Assembly (NCBI RefSeq): GCF_012927205.1
Contig: NZ_JABBGC010000001.1
Location: 248,001-312,000, forward strand
From: Chitinophaga fulva
GTDB lineage: Bacteria; Bacteroidota; Bacteroidia; Chitinophagales; Chitinophagaceae
Direction of reading: 5' to 3'
Length of the DNA: 64,000 bases
The notes under the pieces are model-generated. The model did not search any database and was not told where the DNA came from. It saw only the letters and a list, made by a program, of their open reading frames with translations. The position numbers were made by a program, and so were the translations under genes. Below are positions 1 through 7,358 of the stretch, piece after piece; position 1 is the stretch's first letter; each line of letters begins with the position of its first letter.

Positions 1-150
1 CAAAAGCAAGATACAAAAGTGGACGCGATGAGAGATTGGTGTCGTAAAACTGGTATAGCATTTACTCCTACTTTTTTCATCAACGGCTATCAGCTTCCCG
101 CCATATATAATTTGAGTGATTTGAAACTTTTTTTAACCACACAAGATTAG
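1..150 (+). CDS. Thioredoxin-fold oxidoreductase, C-terminal tail (partial)
   Basis: The window opens inside a reading frame that gives 49 residues before TAG at 148-150. The tail contains a threonine-proline pair followed by FFINGY and then LP (residues 22-33), which is the usual cis-proline strand and final-helix region of DsbA/thioredoxin-like domains. In Bacteroidota such domains are often fused to a vitamin K epoxide reductase membrane domain and encoded beside exporters of double-glycine peptides. The CxxC active site and any membrane part lie left of the window. Placement three bases before the next gene suggests one transcript. I infer a role in forming disulfides in the cysteine-rich peptide at 602-793, but the main body of the protein is not visible. 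Confidence 0.65.
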   Translation, partial: QKQDTKVDAMRDWCRKTGIAFTPTFFINGYQLPAIYNLSDLKLFLTTQD

Positions 151-153
151 GCT

Positions 154-486
154 ATGGCTATCATGAAATATATTAATCGCCTGAAGTACATCGATTATAT
201 GATAAAAAGAAAGGCGACTGGCAACTTGGACCACTTTGCAAAAAGAAATAATATAAGCAGAAGCACCCTGTCGGAGATTCTGAATGACATGAAAAAAATG
301 GGTTGTCCCATAAAATACGATAGAAGCCGGGAAACTTACTATTATGAAGAGGCCGGGGAAATGATAAGCTGCTTGTTTTTAAAATATGGAGAAGTACTAC
401 CAAGAGAGGAGATAAAAAAGATAGGAGGGGTAGACAAATTGTGCTTTTCCCCTACAGCTGTGTTTGAGTTGTGTAAAGGACTTTGA
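154..486 (+). CDS. Small winged-helix DNA-binding protein
   Basis: 110 residues. Residues about 24-50 form a helix-turn-helix (HFAKRNNISRSTLSEILND), followed by a wing-like stretch rich in Tyr and charged residues (about 52-66). This resembles short HTH_11/DeoR-type proteins found in Bacteroidota beside double-glycine peptide and thioredoxin/VKOR genes. It starts three bases after the upstream stop, so it is probably cotranscribed with the oxidoreductase. ATG at 154 was chosen; ATG at 163 is an equally possible start. No sensor domain is visible, so it may simply repress or activate the local peptide locus. The DNA-binding call rests on the motif; the regulatory target is inference. Confidence 0.6.
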   Translation: MAIMKYINRLKYIDYMIKRKATGNLDHFAKRNNISRSTLSEILNDMKKMGCPIKYDRSRETYYYEEAGEMISCLFLKYGEVLPREEIKKIGGVDKLCFSPTAVFELCKGL

Positions 487-500
487 AAGATTTTTTCAGT

Positions 501-533
501 CCGGATATACCGGAATGAAGAGTGGTAGCTTTG
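501..533 (+). promoter_or_regulatory. Possible operator and -7 box before the peptide gene
   Basis: Between the HTH gene and the peptide gene there is an imperfect palindrome, CCGGATATACCGG, at 501-513 and a Bacteroidota-type -7 box TAGCTTTG at 526-533. No convincing -33 element is seen at the expected spacing. The palindrome could be the site of the neighbouring HTH protein. Both elements are short and this is a weak call. Confidence 0.25.
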
Positions 534-601
534 TCTTAGCAAACCTATTGTTAGCCATAACACGTTTGTTAATTATTATTTCATCATTAAATTCTTGCGA
601 A

Positions 602-793
602 ATGAAAAAACTGAAATTGCGCGCTACTGAACTTGGCGCTAAAGAAGTGCTTACCAATGAACAGCTGAAGCATATTGTGGGCGGTGTTGCTAATGAAAGA
701 GCCTATTGCCGTACGGATGATGATTGTCCTCCTACAGAATATTGCTGCCAGAGTTTGGAGATCTGCGTACCGAAATCGTTCGTTTGCCCATAA
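602..793 (+). CDS. Double-glycine leader peptide with six-cysteine knottin-like core
   Basis: 63 residues. The first 28 form a classic Bacteroidota natural-product leader (MKKLKL, then ELGAKEVLT, then EQLK, ending in GG), the type trimmed at Gly-Gly by C39 peptidase-containing ABC exporters. The remaining 35 residues carry six cysteines at core positions 8, 14, 20, 21, 27 and 34, giving C-x5-C-x5-C-C-x5-C-x6-C. That is the cysteine order of inhibitor cystine knots, with acidic DDD and Pro-Pro in the loops. The frame is open upstream to 464, but the leader pattern fixes the start at 602. A hairpin terminator follows. Exporter genes are not in the window. Function (toxin, bacteriocin, signal) is unknown. 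Confidence 0.8.
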   Translation: MKKLKLRATELGAKEVLTNEQLKHIVGGVANERAYCRTDDDCPPTEYCCQSLEICVPKSFVCP

Positions 794-818
794 AGCATAC
801 TGCCCCGCATAAATAACC

Positions 819-854
819 AAGGCCCATGGAGGATATTATTCTTCCATGGGCCTT
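819..854 (+). terminator. Hairpin terminator after the peptide gene
   Basis: The arm AAGGCCCATGGAGG (819-832) pairs with CTTCCATGGGCCTT (841-854) with one mismatch around an 8-base loop. It lies 26 bases after the peptide stop. The T tract is short, so termination strength is uncertain. Confidence 0.7.
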
Positions 855-1127
855 ATGATTATTAAGAGCGGCTTACAATATAAGCAGCGAGCCGAAGACA
901 TTTAAAAAATATGCACTGACGGGACTGTTTAAAAGTGGCATTAAAAAACAGTTGAATATTAGCCGGATTACAGTATAGTTCAAAACTATATAACAACAAA
1001 GCCTGTCGGCACTGGGATACTGAAAAACCAGCACCCGAACATTCAAAAAAAAAGCCAGCTGGATGAACAAATCCTCCATTCAACTGTATCTATAGGTATA
1101 GCTCATTGACCCCAAATACCATTCGTT
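855..1127. other. Intergenic stretch without a clear gene
   Basis: Nothing firmly supported. On the minus strand a 68-codon frame (873-1079) encodes a very hydrophobic peptide, but it has no promoter-like context, no recognisable motif and competes with another open minus frame over the same bases. I treat it as unproven. The plus strand has several stops. Confidence 0.4.
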
Positions 1128-1709
1128 ATGAACAGCCCCGAAATACCTTTATACCAGGCTAACCCTGAACTATTCAAAACCTATCTGTTGGACCATACCA
1201 CCCCCGACGAGATTTTAGTAGTCAAAGGCGTCACTATGGACGATCATCTCCTTAAATCCGAATTACATATCAAAGTGATTCTTCAGTTTCAAATAGAGGC
1301 CTGTATTAAGTTTAAACAGACCACCGCTGTACAGGTGATGGCCCGCCTGAGAAAGCGTATCCGGACTTTTATGCATTCCCCCCGTATGCCTGCGGCCATC
1401 CAAAAGATAGAGAGAAGTTTCTCCAGGGCGATTCCTGCACTGTATGAGAAGGACCCTGCCCAGTTTGAACGTTTTGTCATGGCAGATTTCCTCTCCCGCC
1501 CGACTGCTGGTGATATTCCGGGTATTACCCAAAGGGACAGGATGCTGAGGATTGAAATTGTCCTGTATATTCTGGATGATGAAATTATCAGGCTTAGCGC
1601 CCTTGTGAAGCAGCGGAGTGTCCGGGCGGTACGGGCAGAGCACCGGCGGAAAGTAAACCGTGTATTGGCGGCCTATGGCAGATTGTTGCCAGCAGCGCAG
1701 GACAATTGA
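1128..1709 (+). CDS. Hypothetical protein
   Basis: 193 residues, not recognised. It has no signal peptide or membrane segment. The sequence looks mainly helical, with a basic stretch around residues 72-85 (RLRKRIRTFMHSPR) and a basic C-terminal region near residues 160-180. ATG at 1128 opens the frame and TGA ends it at 1709. It stands alone between the peptide locus and the 2H phosphoesterase gene, with over 100 bases on either side. The acidic first half and basic C-terminus could suit nucleic acid or protein contacts, but there is no motif to support a function. Confidence 0.6.
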   Translation: MNSPEIPLYQANPELFKTYLLDHTTPDEILVVKGVTMDDHLLKSELHIKVILQFQIEACIKFKQTTAVQVMARLRKRIRTFMHSPRMPAAIQKIERSFSRAIPALYEKDPAQFERFVMADFLSRPTAGDIPGITQRDRMLRIEIVLYILDDEIIRLSALVKQRSVRAVRAEHRRKVNRVLAAYGRLLPAAQDN

Positions 1710-1821
1710 ATACAGATAGAGTGTGTTGTAACAGGAATAAGTTTTTGTTGGCTATCCATACTTTTATTAACTTTAATAACTACCTACTACCCCATTATCT
1801 CACCCATTTATTGTCATGTAA

Positions 1822-2469
1822 ATGTTCTTCATTATGCAAAGGGTGAACTATGCACAGCTGTCACTATTTAGTATTTATGAATACTTCCTGCTGCTCTCTC
1901 CCGGGCCGGGCATTGTGCGCAAAGTAGCCGCCATGAAAAGCAGGCTGGCAGCCATGATCAGGATACCACCTTACAACCTGGGTTCGATTGCCCATATTTC
2001 ACTGATGAAATTCTCACGTACGGAAGATGATCAGGCGATCATTCAACGGGTGACCCGTGCAGTGGAAGGCTTTTCGGAATTCAGGGTACAACTCGATGGC
2101 GCTGATATTTTCCATCACGGGCGCACCGCTACATTAATGCTCCAACCGGTAGATAGTGATGCTATTACCAGTCTTCATGGCATAATTACCGTCGCATTCA
2201 ACCACCACCGAAGTATACGGCCACATATTACTATTGCCAGGAATGTAGCACACGAAGAGCTGTTGAAGGTTAACCTTCACGACTTTGACTGCCATGACAG
2301 CTTCTGCTGCGATAAGGTGACGATACTGAAGAAAGCCGTGGAGGCGCCTCACTATGAAGTACTACAGGAAGTGCCGCTATTCTCGGAAAAATTTATTGAT
2401 ACTACCGTCTTTATGAAAGCTGATGGCATACCGTTCCCGGCTGCCATTGATCGACGCCGGATACCATAA
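1822..2469 (+). CDS. 2H phosphoesterase / 2'-5' RNA ligase-like protein
   Basis: 215 residues. Two H-x-S/T motifs, HIS at residues 58-60 and HIT at 135-137, are separated by about 77 residues and each sits in a hydrophobic strand, the hallmark of the LigT/2H superfamily (2'-5' RNA ligase, cyclic phosphodiesterase). Members act on 2',3'-cyclic phosphates or 2'-5' linkages in RNA or nucleotides; the physiological substrate is usually unknown. A start at 1834 is also possible. The last 93 bases overlap the 3' end of the convergent lipoprotein gene at 2377-3126, and the extra C-terminal segment past the fold may be a stop-codon extension. Confidence 0.75.
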   Translation: MFFIMQRVNYAQLSLFSIYEYFLLLSPGPGIVRKVAAMKSRLAAMIRIPPYNLGSIAHISLMKFSRTEDDQAIIQRVTRAVEGFSEFRVQLDGADIFHHGRTATLMLQPVDSDAITSLHGIITVAFNHHRSIRPHITIARNVAHEELLKVNLHDFDCHDSFCCDKVTILKKAVEAPHYEVLQEVPLFSEKFIDTTVFMKADGIPFPAAIDRRRIP

Positions 2470-3126
2470 AAGGTGTTTCTCCTGAACGATGCCGTAGATA
2501 TGTGTGGGAGGTTTCGCCCCTTCAATAGTGGCGGACTTTTCCACAATGTTTTTATACACCCTCGCCATACTGCCGAAATCAATTTCGTCCAGCGGCACCA
2601 GTTTGTTCTCTATTTTATTGCGGACAGAAAGCTGTACCGGCTCCGGCCCATTCCATTTACCATTTACAAAGTGATAGGCATCCACATATTCCGGGTTCTC
2701 CGGATGACGGAGTTGCAGATTGATCCTGCCATCATCATAAGCATGAATATCATCGTAGAGATACATCTTTTTCCCGGCATAGGCAGGCAAAGCCCGGAGG
2801 CTTTCTTCTGCCGCTTTCAATCCGGTTTCATCTGTCAGGAAGTTCAGCTTACGATTGGCACTGCCGGAAGAATAAGTAGCACGTACAGTATCTCGGGAAG
2901 TACTCCGGGATGAATAGGTAACATGCACAGTATCCCGGGAAATACGGGACTCAATCGTAACCGATGATGTCACCGGGCTGTTATGACTGGTAGTGCCCGA
3001 AGCTTCTTCCTTTTTCTCATCTGATTTTTCCTCGAAAGTATCTTTGAAGGTATCCGCTAACTGGCTGCAGGAAAGACACCCCAGCACTAACGATATTCCC
3101 AAAAATTTGTATAGGTTTTTCAACAT
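2377..3126 (-). CDS. Hypothetical lipoprotein with tandem SRDTV repeats
   Basis: 249 residues. The N-terminus is a lipoprotein signal (hydrophobic stretch ending VLGCLSC, with Cys17 or Cys20 as the lipidated residue). A charged Glu/Lys-rich linker (about 30-42) follows, then two near-identical 11-residue units, SRDTVHVTYSS and SRDTVRATYSS, at about 63-73 and 77-87. The rest is a globular domain with no family I recognise. It starts four bases downstream of the stop of the membrane-protein gene at 3131-4102, so the two are probably one operon. The 3' end overlaps the 2H gene on the other strand by 93 bases. Confidence 0.7.
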   Translation of the reverse strand: MLKNLYKFLGISLVLGCLSCSQLADTFKDTFEEKSDEKKEEASGTTSHNSPVTSSVTIESRISRDTVHVTYSSRSTSRDTVRATYSSGSANRKLNFLTDETGLKAAEESLRALPAYAGKKMYLYDDIHAYDDGRINLQLRHPENPEYVDAYHFVNGKWNGPEPVQLSVRNKIENKLVPLDEIDFGSMARVYKNIVEKSATIEGAKPPTHIYGIVQEKHLLWYPASINGSRERYAISFHKDGSINKFFRE

Positions 3127-3130
3127 AAAA

Positions 3131-4102
3131 TTAGTTTAAGTCCGCCAGATCCTCGGCAAATGCCACCTCTGACGGTTTATCCTTCAAATAGAATATGGGA
3201 ACAGCTTTCTCACGGACCATTCCAATATCAATAAGAGATACTATCTTTTTCAGTGTAGCCGTATACGTTTTACCATTTGTATCCTGGTAACGTAGTTCAA
3301 ACTTCACCTGTGGCTGTTCGTTGATATAGGTGCCTGTCTGTGTGGCAGAAACTACCTCCGCCATGGTCTGAACGCCATAGTATTTGATATGCAACAAGGT
3401 ATCCGGATCGCTGCCACTAAACAGCTTCAACAGCATCCCCAATCCCAAACGGGATACGAAAAGGATCAGCGGACATAGCACCAACGGATGATAAAACTTC
3501 ATGAAGCGCCAGCCATAACCATCATTTTCCATGTTATAGGAAAAATAGTAATACCATATAATAGCTCCCACAAGCCCCAGCCACACCAGCACTATTAATA
3601 ACATCCGGCCTGCCTTCACGTTCGCCTGCGTAGTATCCACAATCAGGTAAGGCCGCAACTTCAGGGCCTTATCAATCATCAGGTGAATGATCCGTCCTTT
3701 TTCATAGCGCATTTCTCCGGGCCGGGAATCAACCAACTCCAGCTTTTCAGTAATCTCCGTTCCCACAAAATTACGCAGGCCGAGCGTCATCTCCTTCGTA
3801 ATCATATCTGTCTTAACCTGTTTACCATCCTTACTTTCTACAACACGGGCTTCCCGTTTCTCGCCTTCGCGCAACAGGTAATCAATATTCCGTCTCATTT
3901 TAAACGGCATCAGTATCCAATTCCGGAACCAGCGCCATATCAGTATACCCCAAAGTATCACAGACAGCAACAGCCAGGCAATGGCCAGATAGGGGTTGGT
4001 ATCTGACAGGCCTTCCCGCGTGTTATAATAGATAAGCATGGGGAACGGGATAGCAAAAAAGAGCATATATACTACCCAGAAATATGACCAAAATCCTTTC
4101 AT
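3131..4102 (-). CDS. Four-helix membrane protein, DUF3592-like
   Basis: 323 residues. Hydrophobic helices lie at about 6-25, 39-57, 167-188 and 205-226. Two soluble parts, about 60-160 and 230-323, have the look of paired DUF3592-like domains; the last one ends with the usual pattern of such proteins, in which an extended strand region leads to a V-P-I-F-Y-L-K-D-K-P segment. The function of these proteins is unknown. The gene is followed immediately by the lipoprotein gene at 2377-3126, and the pair may act together in the envelope. The family assignment is from resemblance only. Confidence 0.6.
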   Translation of the reverse strand: MKGFWSYFWVVYMLFFAIPFPMLIYYNTREGLSDTNPYLAIAWLLLSVILWGILIWRWFRNWILMPFKMRRNIDYLLREGEKREARVVESKDGKQVKTDMITKEMTLGLRNFVGTEITEKLELVDSRPGEMRYEKGRIIHLMIDKALKLRPYLIVDTTQANVKAGRMLLIVLVWLGLVGAIIWYYYFSYNMENDGYGWRFMKFYHPLVLCPLILFVSRLGLGMLLKLFSGSDPDTLLHIKYYGVQTMAEVVSATQTGTYINEQPQVKFELRYQDTNGKTYTATLKKIVSLIDIGMVREKAVPIFYLKDKPSEVAFAEDLADLN

Positions 4103-4170
4103 GTTACGAATTTAAACTAAAACAGTCAATATTAACTTTTCCTTTAAGAAAGCGTTTATATCTTTCCGTT

Positions 4171-4890
4171 ATGCGGATACTGAGGTATATCGTTCTGTTA
4201 TCACCACTCCTGTTGGCATTGTCACACGTACATGCCCAGAGCGCCGTGCAAGGGACCATATTCCGGGAAGACAGCATACCGGCAGCGGGTATAACGGTAC
4301 TGAATAAACGTACACAATCCGCCGTCATCAGCGATGAGCAGGGACACTACCAATTGAACGCACGAAAGGGCGACACCCTGTTACTGAAAGCACTGGGTTT
4401 TGTACCATTACTTTACATTGTCAGTAAAGACAGAACAACGGTCACCCACCAACTGCAATCCCAGCCACTGGAGCTAAAAGCCATCAACATCATACAGTAC
4501 AACTACCTTCGCGACTCCATGCGCCTGCGGCAGGAATTCAGGAGAGAGTTTGATTTCCGCCGCCCACGGTGAAATGAAGTGATTGTTACTGCCGGCCCGG
4601 TCATTGCTATCAATATCAATCAGCTATACAGAGCGGTATCCTTCAACAAGAATAAAAAGAAAGAAAAATTCAGGAAAATCCTGCTGGATAAAGAAAAAGA
4701 AAATCTTGTGGAACAAAAGTTCAATCCCTCGCTGGTGCAGCGCCTTACCGGACTGGGCGGCGACAGCCTCTCTCAGTTTATCCTTCGGTATCAGCCATCG
4801 TATGAATTCGTGAGAGAAATCAGTGATTATGACCTGTATGTTTATATCAGGCAACAGTATGATAAATTCCGGCAACAAACAGTAAAATAA
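4171..4890 (+). pseudogene. Carboxypeptidase-like regulatory domain protein, broken by in-frame TGA
   Basis: From ATG 4171 the frame encodes a signal peptide (ending HVHAQ), a CarboxypepD_reg-like beta-sandwich (about residues 25-105) and the start of a conserved tail, then meets TGA at 4570-4572. The same frame stays open after the stop for 105 codons to 4890 and encodes what looks like the rest of the same protein (INQLYRAVSF, then LVQRLTGL, then PSYEFVREISDYDLY), typical of the C-terminus of this family. So one substitution, for example from TGG or CGA, separates the halves. GTG at 4579 could re-start translation. Sequencing error or readthrough is possible. Starts at 4084 are less likely because the signal peptide begins at 4171. 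Confidence 0.75.
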
Positions 4891-4897
4891 GCGCCCG

Positions 4898-5146
4898 CTA
4901 CAAATCCTCCTCCAACATATGTTTCTCAATCATAAATGGGAATACATTGGAATACACACTATCGTTGCTGAACTTCAGCCTGCAGGAAGTATGATAATCA
5001 CCGTCCATTTACAGGACCGCCACTTCTCCCGCCTTCAACACCTGGTTACTGTGGCCGGTAGCGCAATAGTAACTCGGTGTATTTTATTACCAGATTCCGG
5101 AAGCCCAAAAATCCATATAGTTCACCAGGAAATTTATTACGCAATT
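4898..5146 (-). pseudogene. Degenerate gene remnant
   Basis: Read on the minus strand, this stretch gives protein-like sequence in one frame: VNYMDFWASGIW, then NTPSYYCATGHSNQVLKAG, then DGDYHTSCRLKF and SNVFPFMIEKHML before a stop at 4898-4900. The frame is broken by stops at 5087-5089, 5084-5086 and 5009-5011. The amino-acid texture (aromatic, glycine and charged residues in strand-like order) argues for a decayed gene and not random sequence. I do not recognise the family. A 77-codon plus-strand frame here (4919-5152) looks like a shadow. Confidence 0.4.
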
Positions 5147-5178
5147 TCTTAATTTAACAGCAAATATCTGTCTTTGGT

Positions 5179-6774
5179 ATGCACCACTCATTGCTCCTTA
5201 TTCTAACTTTGTTGTTTGTCGTATTTATGCTGGTGATGCTGGGCCAGCGGTTAAAGATCTCTTATCCTATTTTTCTGGTGCTGGCGGGACTGGGAATTGG
5301 TTTTATTCCCGGTTTGCCGAAGATTGAGATTGACCCTGATCTTGTTTTCACGATTTTCCTGCCGCCGCTGTTGTATGAAGCGGCCTGGTACACTTCCTGG
5401 AATGATTTCTGGAAATGGAAGCGGCCTATTATGATGCTGGCTTTCGGTGCTGTTATTTTCACGTCCTGTATTATTGCCTATGTATCCCATTCGATGATAC
5501 CCGGGTTTACGCTGGCGCTGGGTTTTCTGCTGGGTGGTATTATCTCCCCGCCTGATTCTGTGGCGGCAACAAGCGTATTGAAACACCTGAAAGTCCCTAA
5601 GAGGGCCATGACCGTCCTCGAAGGCGAAAGCCTGATCAACGATGCGTCCAGCCTGATCGTATTCCGGTTTGCCGCATTGGCGGTGGTTTCCGGGCAGTTT
5701 GTGATGCATCAGGCGGTCGGTGACTTCTTTTTGTCTGCCGGCATGGGCATCCTGATAGGACTGGCAGTGGCCAATATCATGTACGCTATTCACCGCTGGC
5801 TGCCGACGACGCCCAGCATAGATTCCGCTCTCACGCTGATGACGCCGTATTTCATATACCTGGCGGCGGAACAGTTTCATTTTTCCGGTGTGCTGGCGGT
5901 TGTTAGCGGAGGACTGTTCCTCTCCTACCGCTCACATGCCATCTTCCCCGACGGCGCCACCCGCATGCAGATGCTGGGCGTCTGGAGCACCCTGATCTTT
6001 GTGCTCAACGGTATCATTTTCATGTTGATAGGGCTGGAACTTCCCACGATCGTGCACGCACTGGGCGACTACTCCATTGGCGACGCTATCCGTTATGGGC
6101 TGGTTATCGCTTTCCTCACCATTTTAGTACGATTGATATGGGTATATCCCGGCGCTTTTATCCCGCGGATGCTGAGCAAAAAGATCCGGACACAGGAATC
6201 CAGTCCGGGCTGGAAAGGCCCACTGGTAGTGGGATGGGCCGGTATGCGCGGTGTGGTGTCACTGGCATCTGCCTTGTCGGTACCGTTGCTGTTCCCCCAC
6301 CGTAACCTGATCGTTTTCATCACTTTCATCGTTATCCTGGTGACACTGGTGTTTCAGGGGCTTACTCTCCCCTGGCTGATAAAGCTCATCAAAGTGGGTG
6401 AGATAGATGATATCACGCCACAGGCAGAACAGGAAGCGGGCATGCGGCTGGCGATGATGAAAGTTGCCCTTCAGCGCCTGGAAGAAAAATATGCCTTTGA
6501 AATAAAGGATAATGAACTGGTAGGTTTTCTCAAAAAGGACCTGGAACATAATATCAACAGCACTTCCGCACGACTGGAATCACTGGAATGTGATGATACG
6601 GAAAAAACGGAAGTGGAACTGTATCATACAGTGCTGATGGATATTTACGCCCAGCAACGGCAGGAGCTGTTCAGGTTACGGCAGCATAACACCTTCAGCG
6701 ATGAGGTGATCCGCAGCCAGGAAATGCAGCTCGACCTTGATGAAATGAAAATCAAACATCCCGGTCACGAATAA
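5179..6774 (+). CDS. CPA1-family Na+/H+ antiporter
   Basis: 531 residues with about twelve membrane helices in the first 410 and a charged cytoplasmic tail of about 120. Diagnostic stretches are LPPLLYEAAW (residues about 70-80), PPDSVAATSVLK, and GESLINDASSLIVF near residue 155, which includes the Asn-Asp pair that carries the ion site in the electroneutral CPA1/NhaP group. It exchanges cytoplasmic Na+ (or K+) for H+ and serves pH and salt balance. Start ATG 5179. It converges on the DoxX gene, with an 18-bp inverted repeat between the two ends. Confidence 0.93.
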   Translation: MHHSLLLILTLLFVVFMLVMLGQRLKISYPIFLVLAGLGIGFIPGLPKIEIDPDLVFTIFLPPLLYEAAWYTSWNDFWKWKRPIMMLAFGAVIFTSCIIAYVSHSMIPGFTLALGFLLGGIISPPDSVAATSVLKHLKVPKRAMTVLEGESLINDASSLIVFRFAALAVVSGQFVMHQAVGDFFLSAGMGILIGLAVANIMYAIHRWLPTTPSIDSALTLMTPYFIYLAAEQFHFSGVLAVVSGGLFLSYRSHAIFPDGATRMQMLGVWSTLIFVLNGIIFMLIGLELPTIVHALGDYSIGDAIRYGLVIAFLTILVRLIWVYPGAFIPRMLSKKIRTQESSPGWKGPLVVGWAGMRGVVSLASALSVPLLFPHRNLIVFITFIVILVTLVFQGLTLPWLIKLIKVGEIDDITPQAEQEAGMRLAMMKVALQRLEEKYAFEIKDNELVGFLKKDLEHNINSTSARLESLECDDTEKTEVELYHTVLMDIYAQQRQELFRLRQHNTFSDEVIRSQEMQLDLDEMKIKHPGHE

Positions 6775-6801
6775 ACATTGTCGGATAAAGCTAACACTTA
6801 C

Positions 6802-6856
6802 CTATACACGGTTGTTAACCCGCCTTTTCCAGACAGGTGTTAACAACTGTGTATAG
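6802..6856. terminator. Long inverted repeat between convergent genes
   Basis: CTATACACGGTTGTTAAC (6802-6819) pairs with 6839-6856 with one mismatch around a 19-base spacer. It sits between the ends of the antiporter and DoxX genes, so a bidirectional terminator is the likely role, although there is no T tract and the 19-base spacer is large. Confidence 0.6.
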
Positions 6857-6876
6857 CGGAGGCACCGGGGTCCGGA

Positions 6877-7275
6877 TTACTTGTTGATGACCCGGTCCAG
6901 TGCGAAACCATTGTATTTGATAAACACCAGCAACACCGCAAAGAAGGCCACGTGTATCAACTGTGAAGGCAGGGAGCCCCACTCTTCAATCAGGGTGGTG
7001 CCCAGTATCAGCATGATCATGATAATAGCGCCGGCAATAAGAGATAGGCGGGTAAACAGCCCCAGTATCAATAGCAGCCCCACTACAAATTCCGCGATAG
7101 GGAGAATATAGCTAAAGGGCAGTACCATGGCGCCGGGCAGCATAGATTTTTCAAAAGAAGTAGTCATCCAGTGGCTGAATCCATTCAGCTTGGGAAGTCT
7201 TACCAGACCGTGGCCAAACATGCTGGCTGCTACTGCCAGCCTTAACAGTACAAAGGCAATTGTGTTGTTTTCCAT
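6877..7275 (-). CDS. DoxX family membrane protein
   Basis: 132 residues from ATG 7275. Four hydrophobic helices and the patterns LLRLAVAASMFGHGLVRL and PIAEFVVGLLLILGLFTRL mark the DoxX/DUF417-like family of small membrane proteins, linked in some species with redox or sulfur metabolism but mostly uncharacterised. The frame extends to an ATG at 7296, but a near-consensus -7 box (GACCTTTG, minus strand 7301-7294) overlaps that codon, so 7275 is preferred. The gene is divergent from the AraC regulator at 7359, which is a candidate controller. Confidence 0.85.
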   Translation of the reverse strand: MENNTIAFVLLRLAVAASMFGHGLVRLPKLNGFSHWMTTSFEKSMLPGAMVLPFSYILPIAEFVVGLLLILGLFTRLSLIAGAIIMIMLILGTTLIEEWGSLPSQLIHVAFFAVLLVFIKYNGFALDRVINK

Positions 7276-7358
7276 TACAGTAATTTTATATATCAAAGGT
7301 CAGCATCTCCCCGTAAAATTCTTTGTACAAATTCTGGATCATTCAGTAATTTTATAAG

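Noticed and set aside
464..601. Upstream extension of the peptide gene
   Set aside because: The canonical leader begins at ATG 602; the extra 46 residues do not look like a leader and would overlap the HTH gene.
873..1079. Hydrophobic 68-codon minus frame
   Set aside because: No motif, no promoter, competes with another open minus frame over the same bases; left as unproven.
4919..5152. 77-codon plus frame before the antiporter gene
   Set aside because: The minus strand of the same stretch has better protein character; no promoter or motif on the plus strand.
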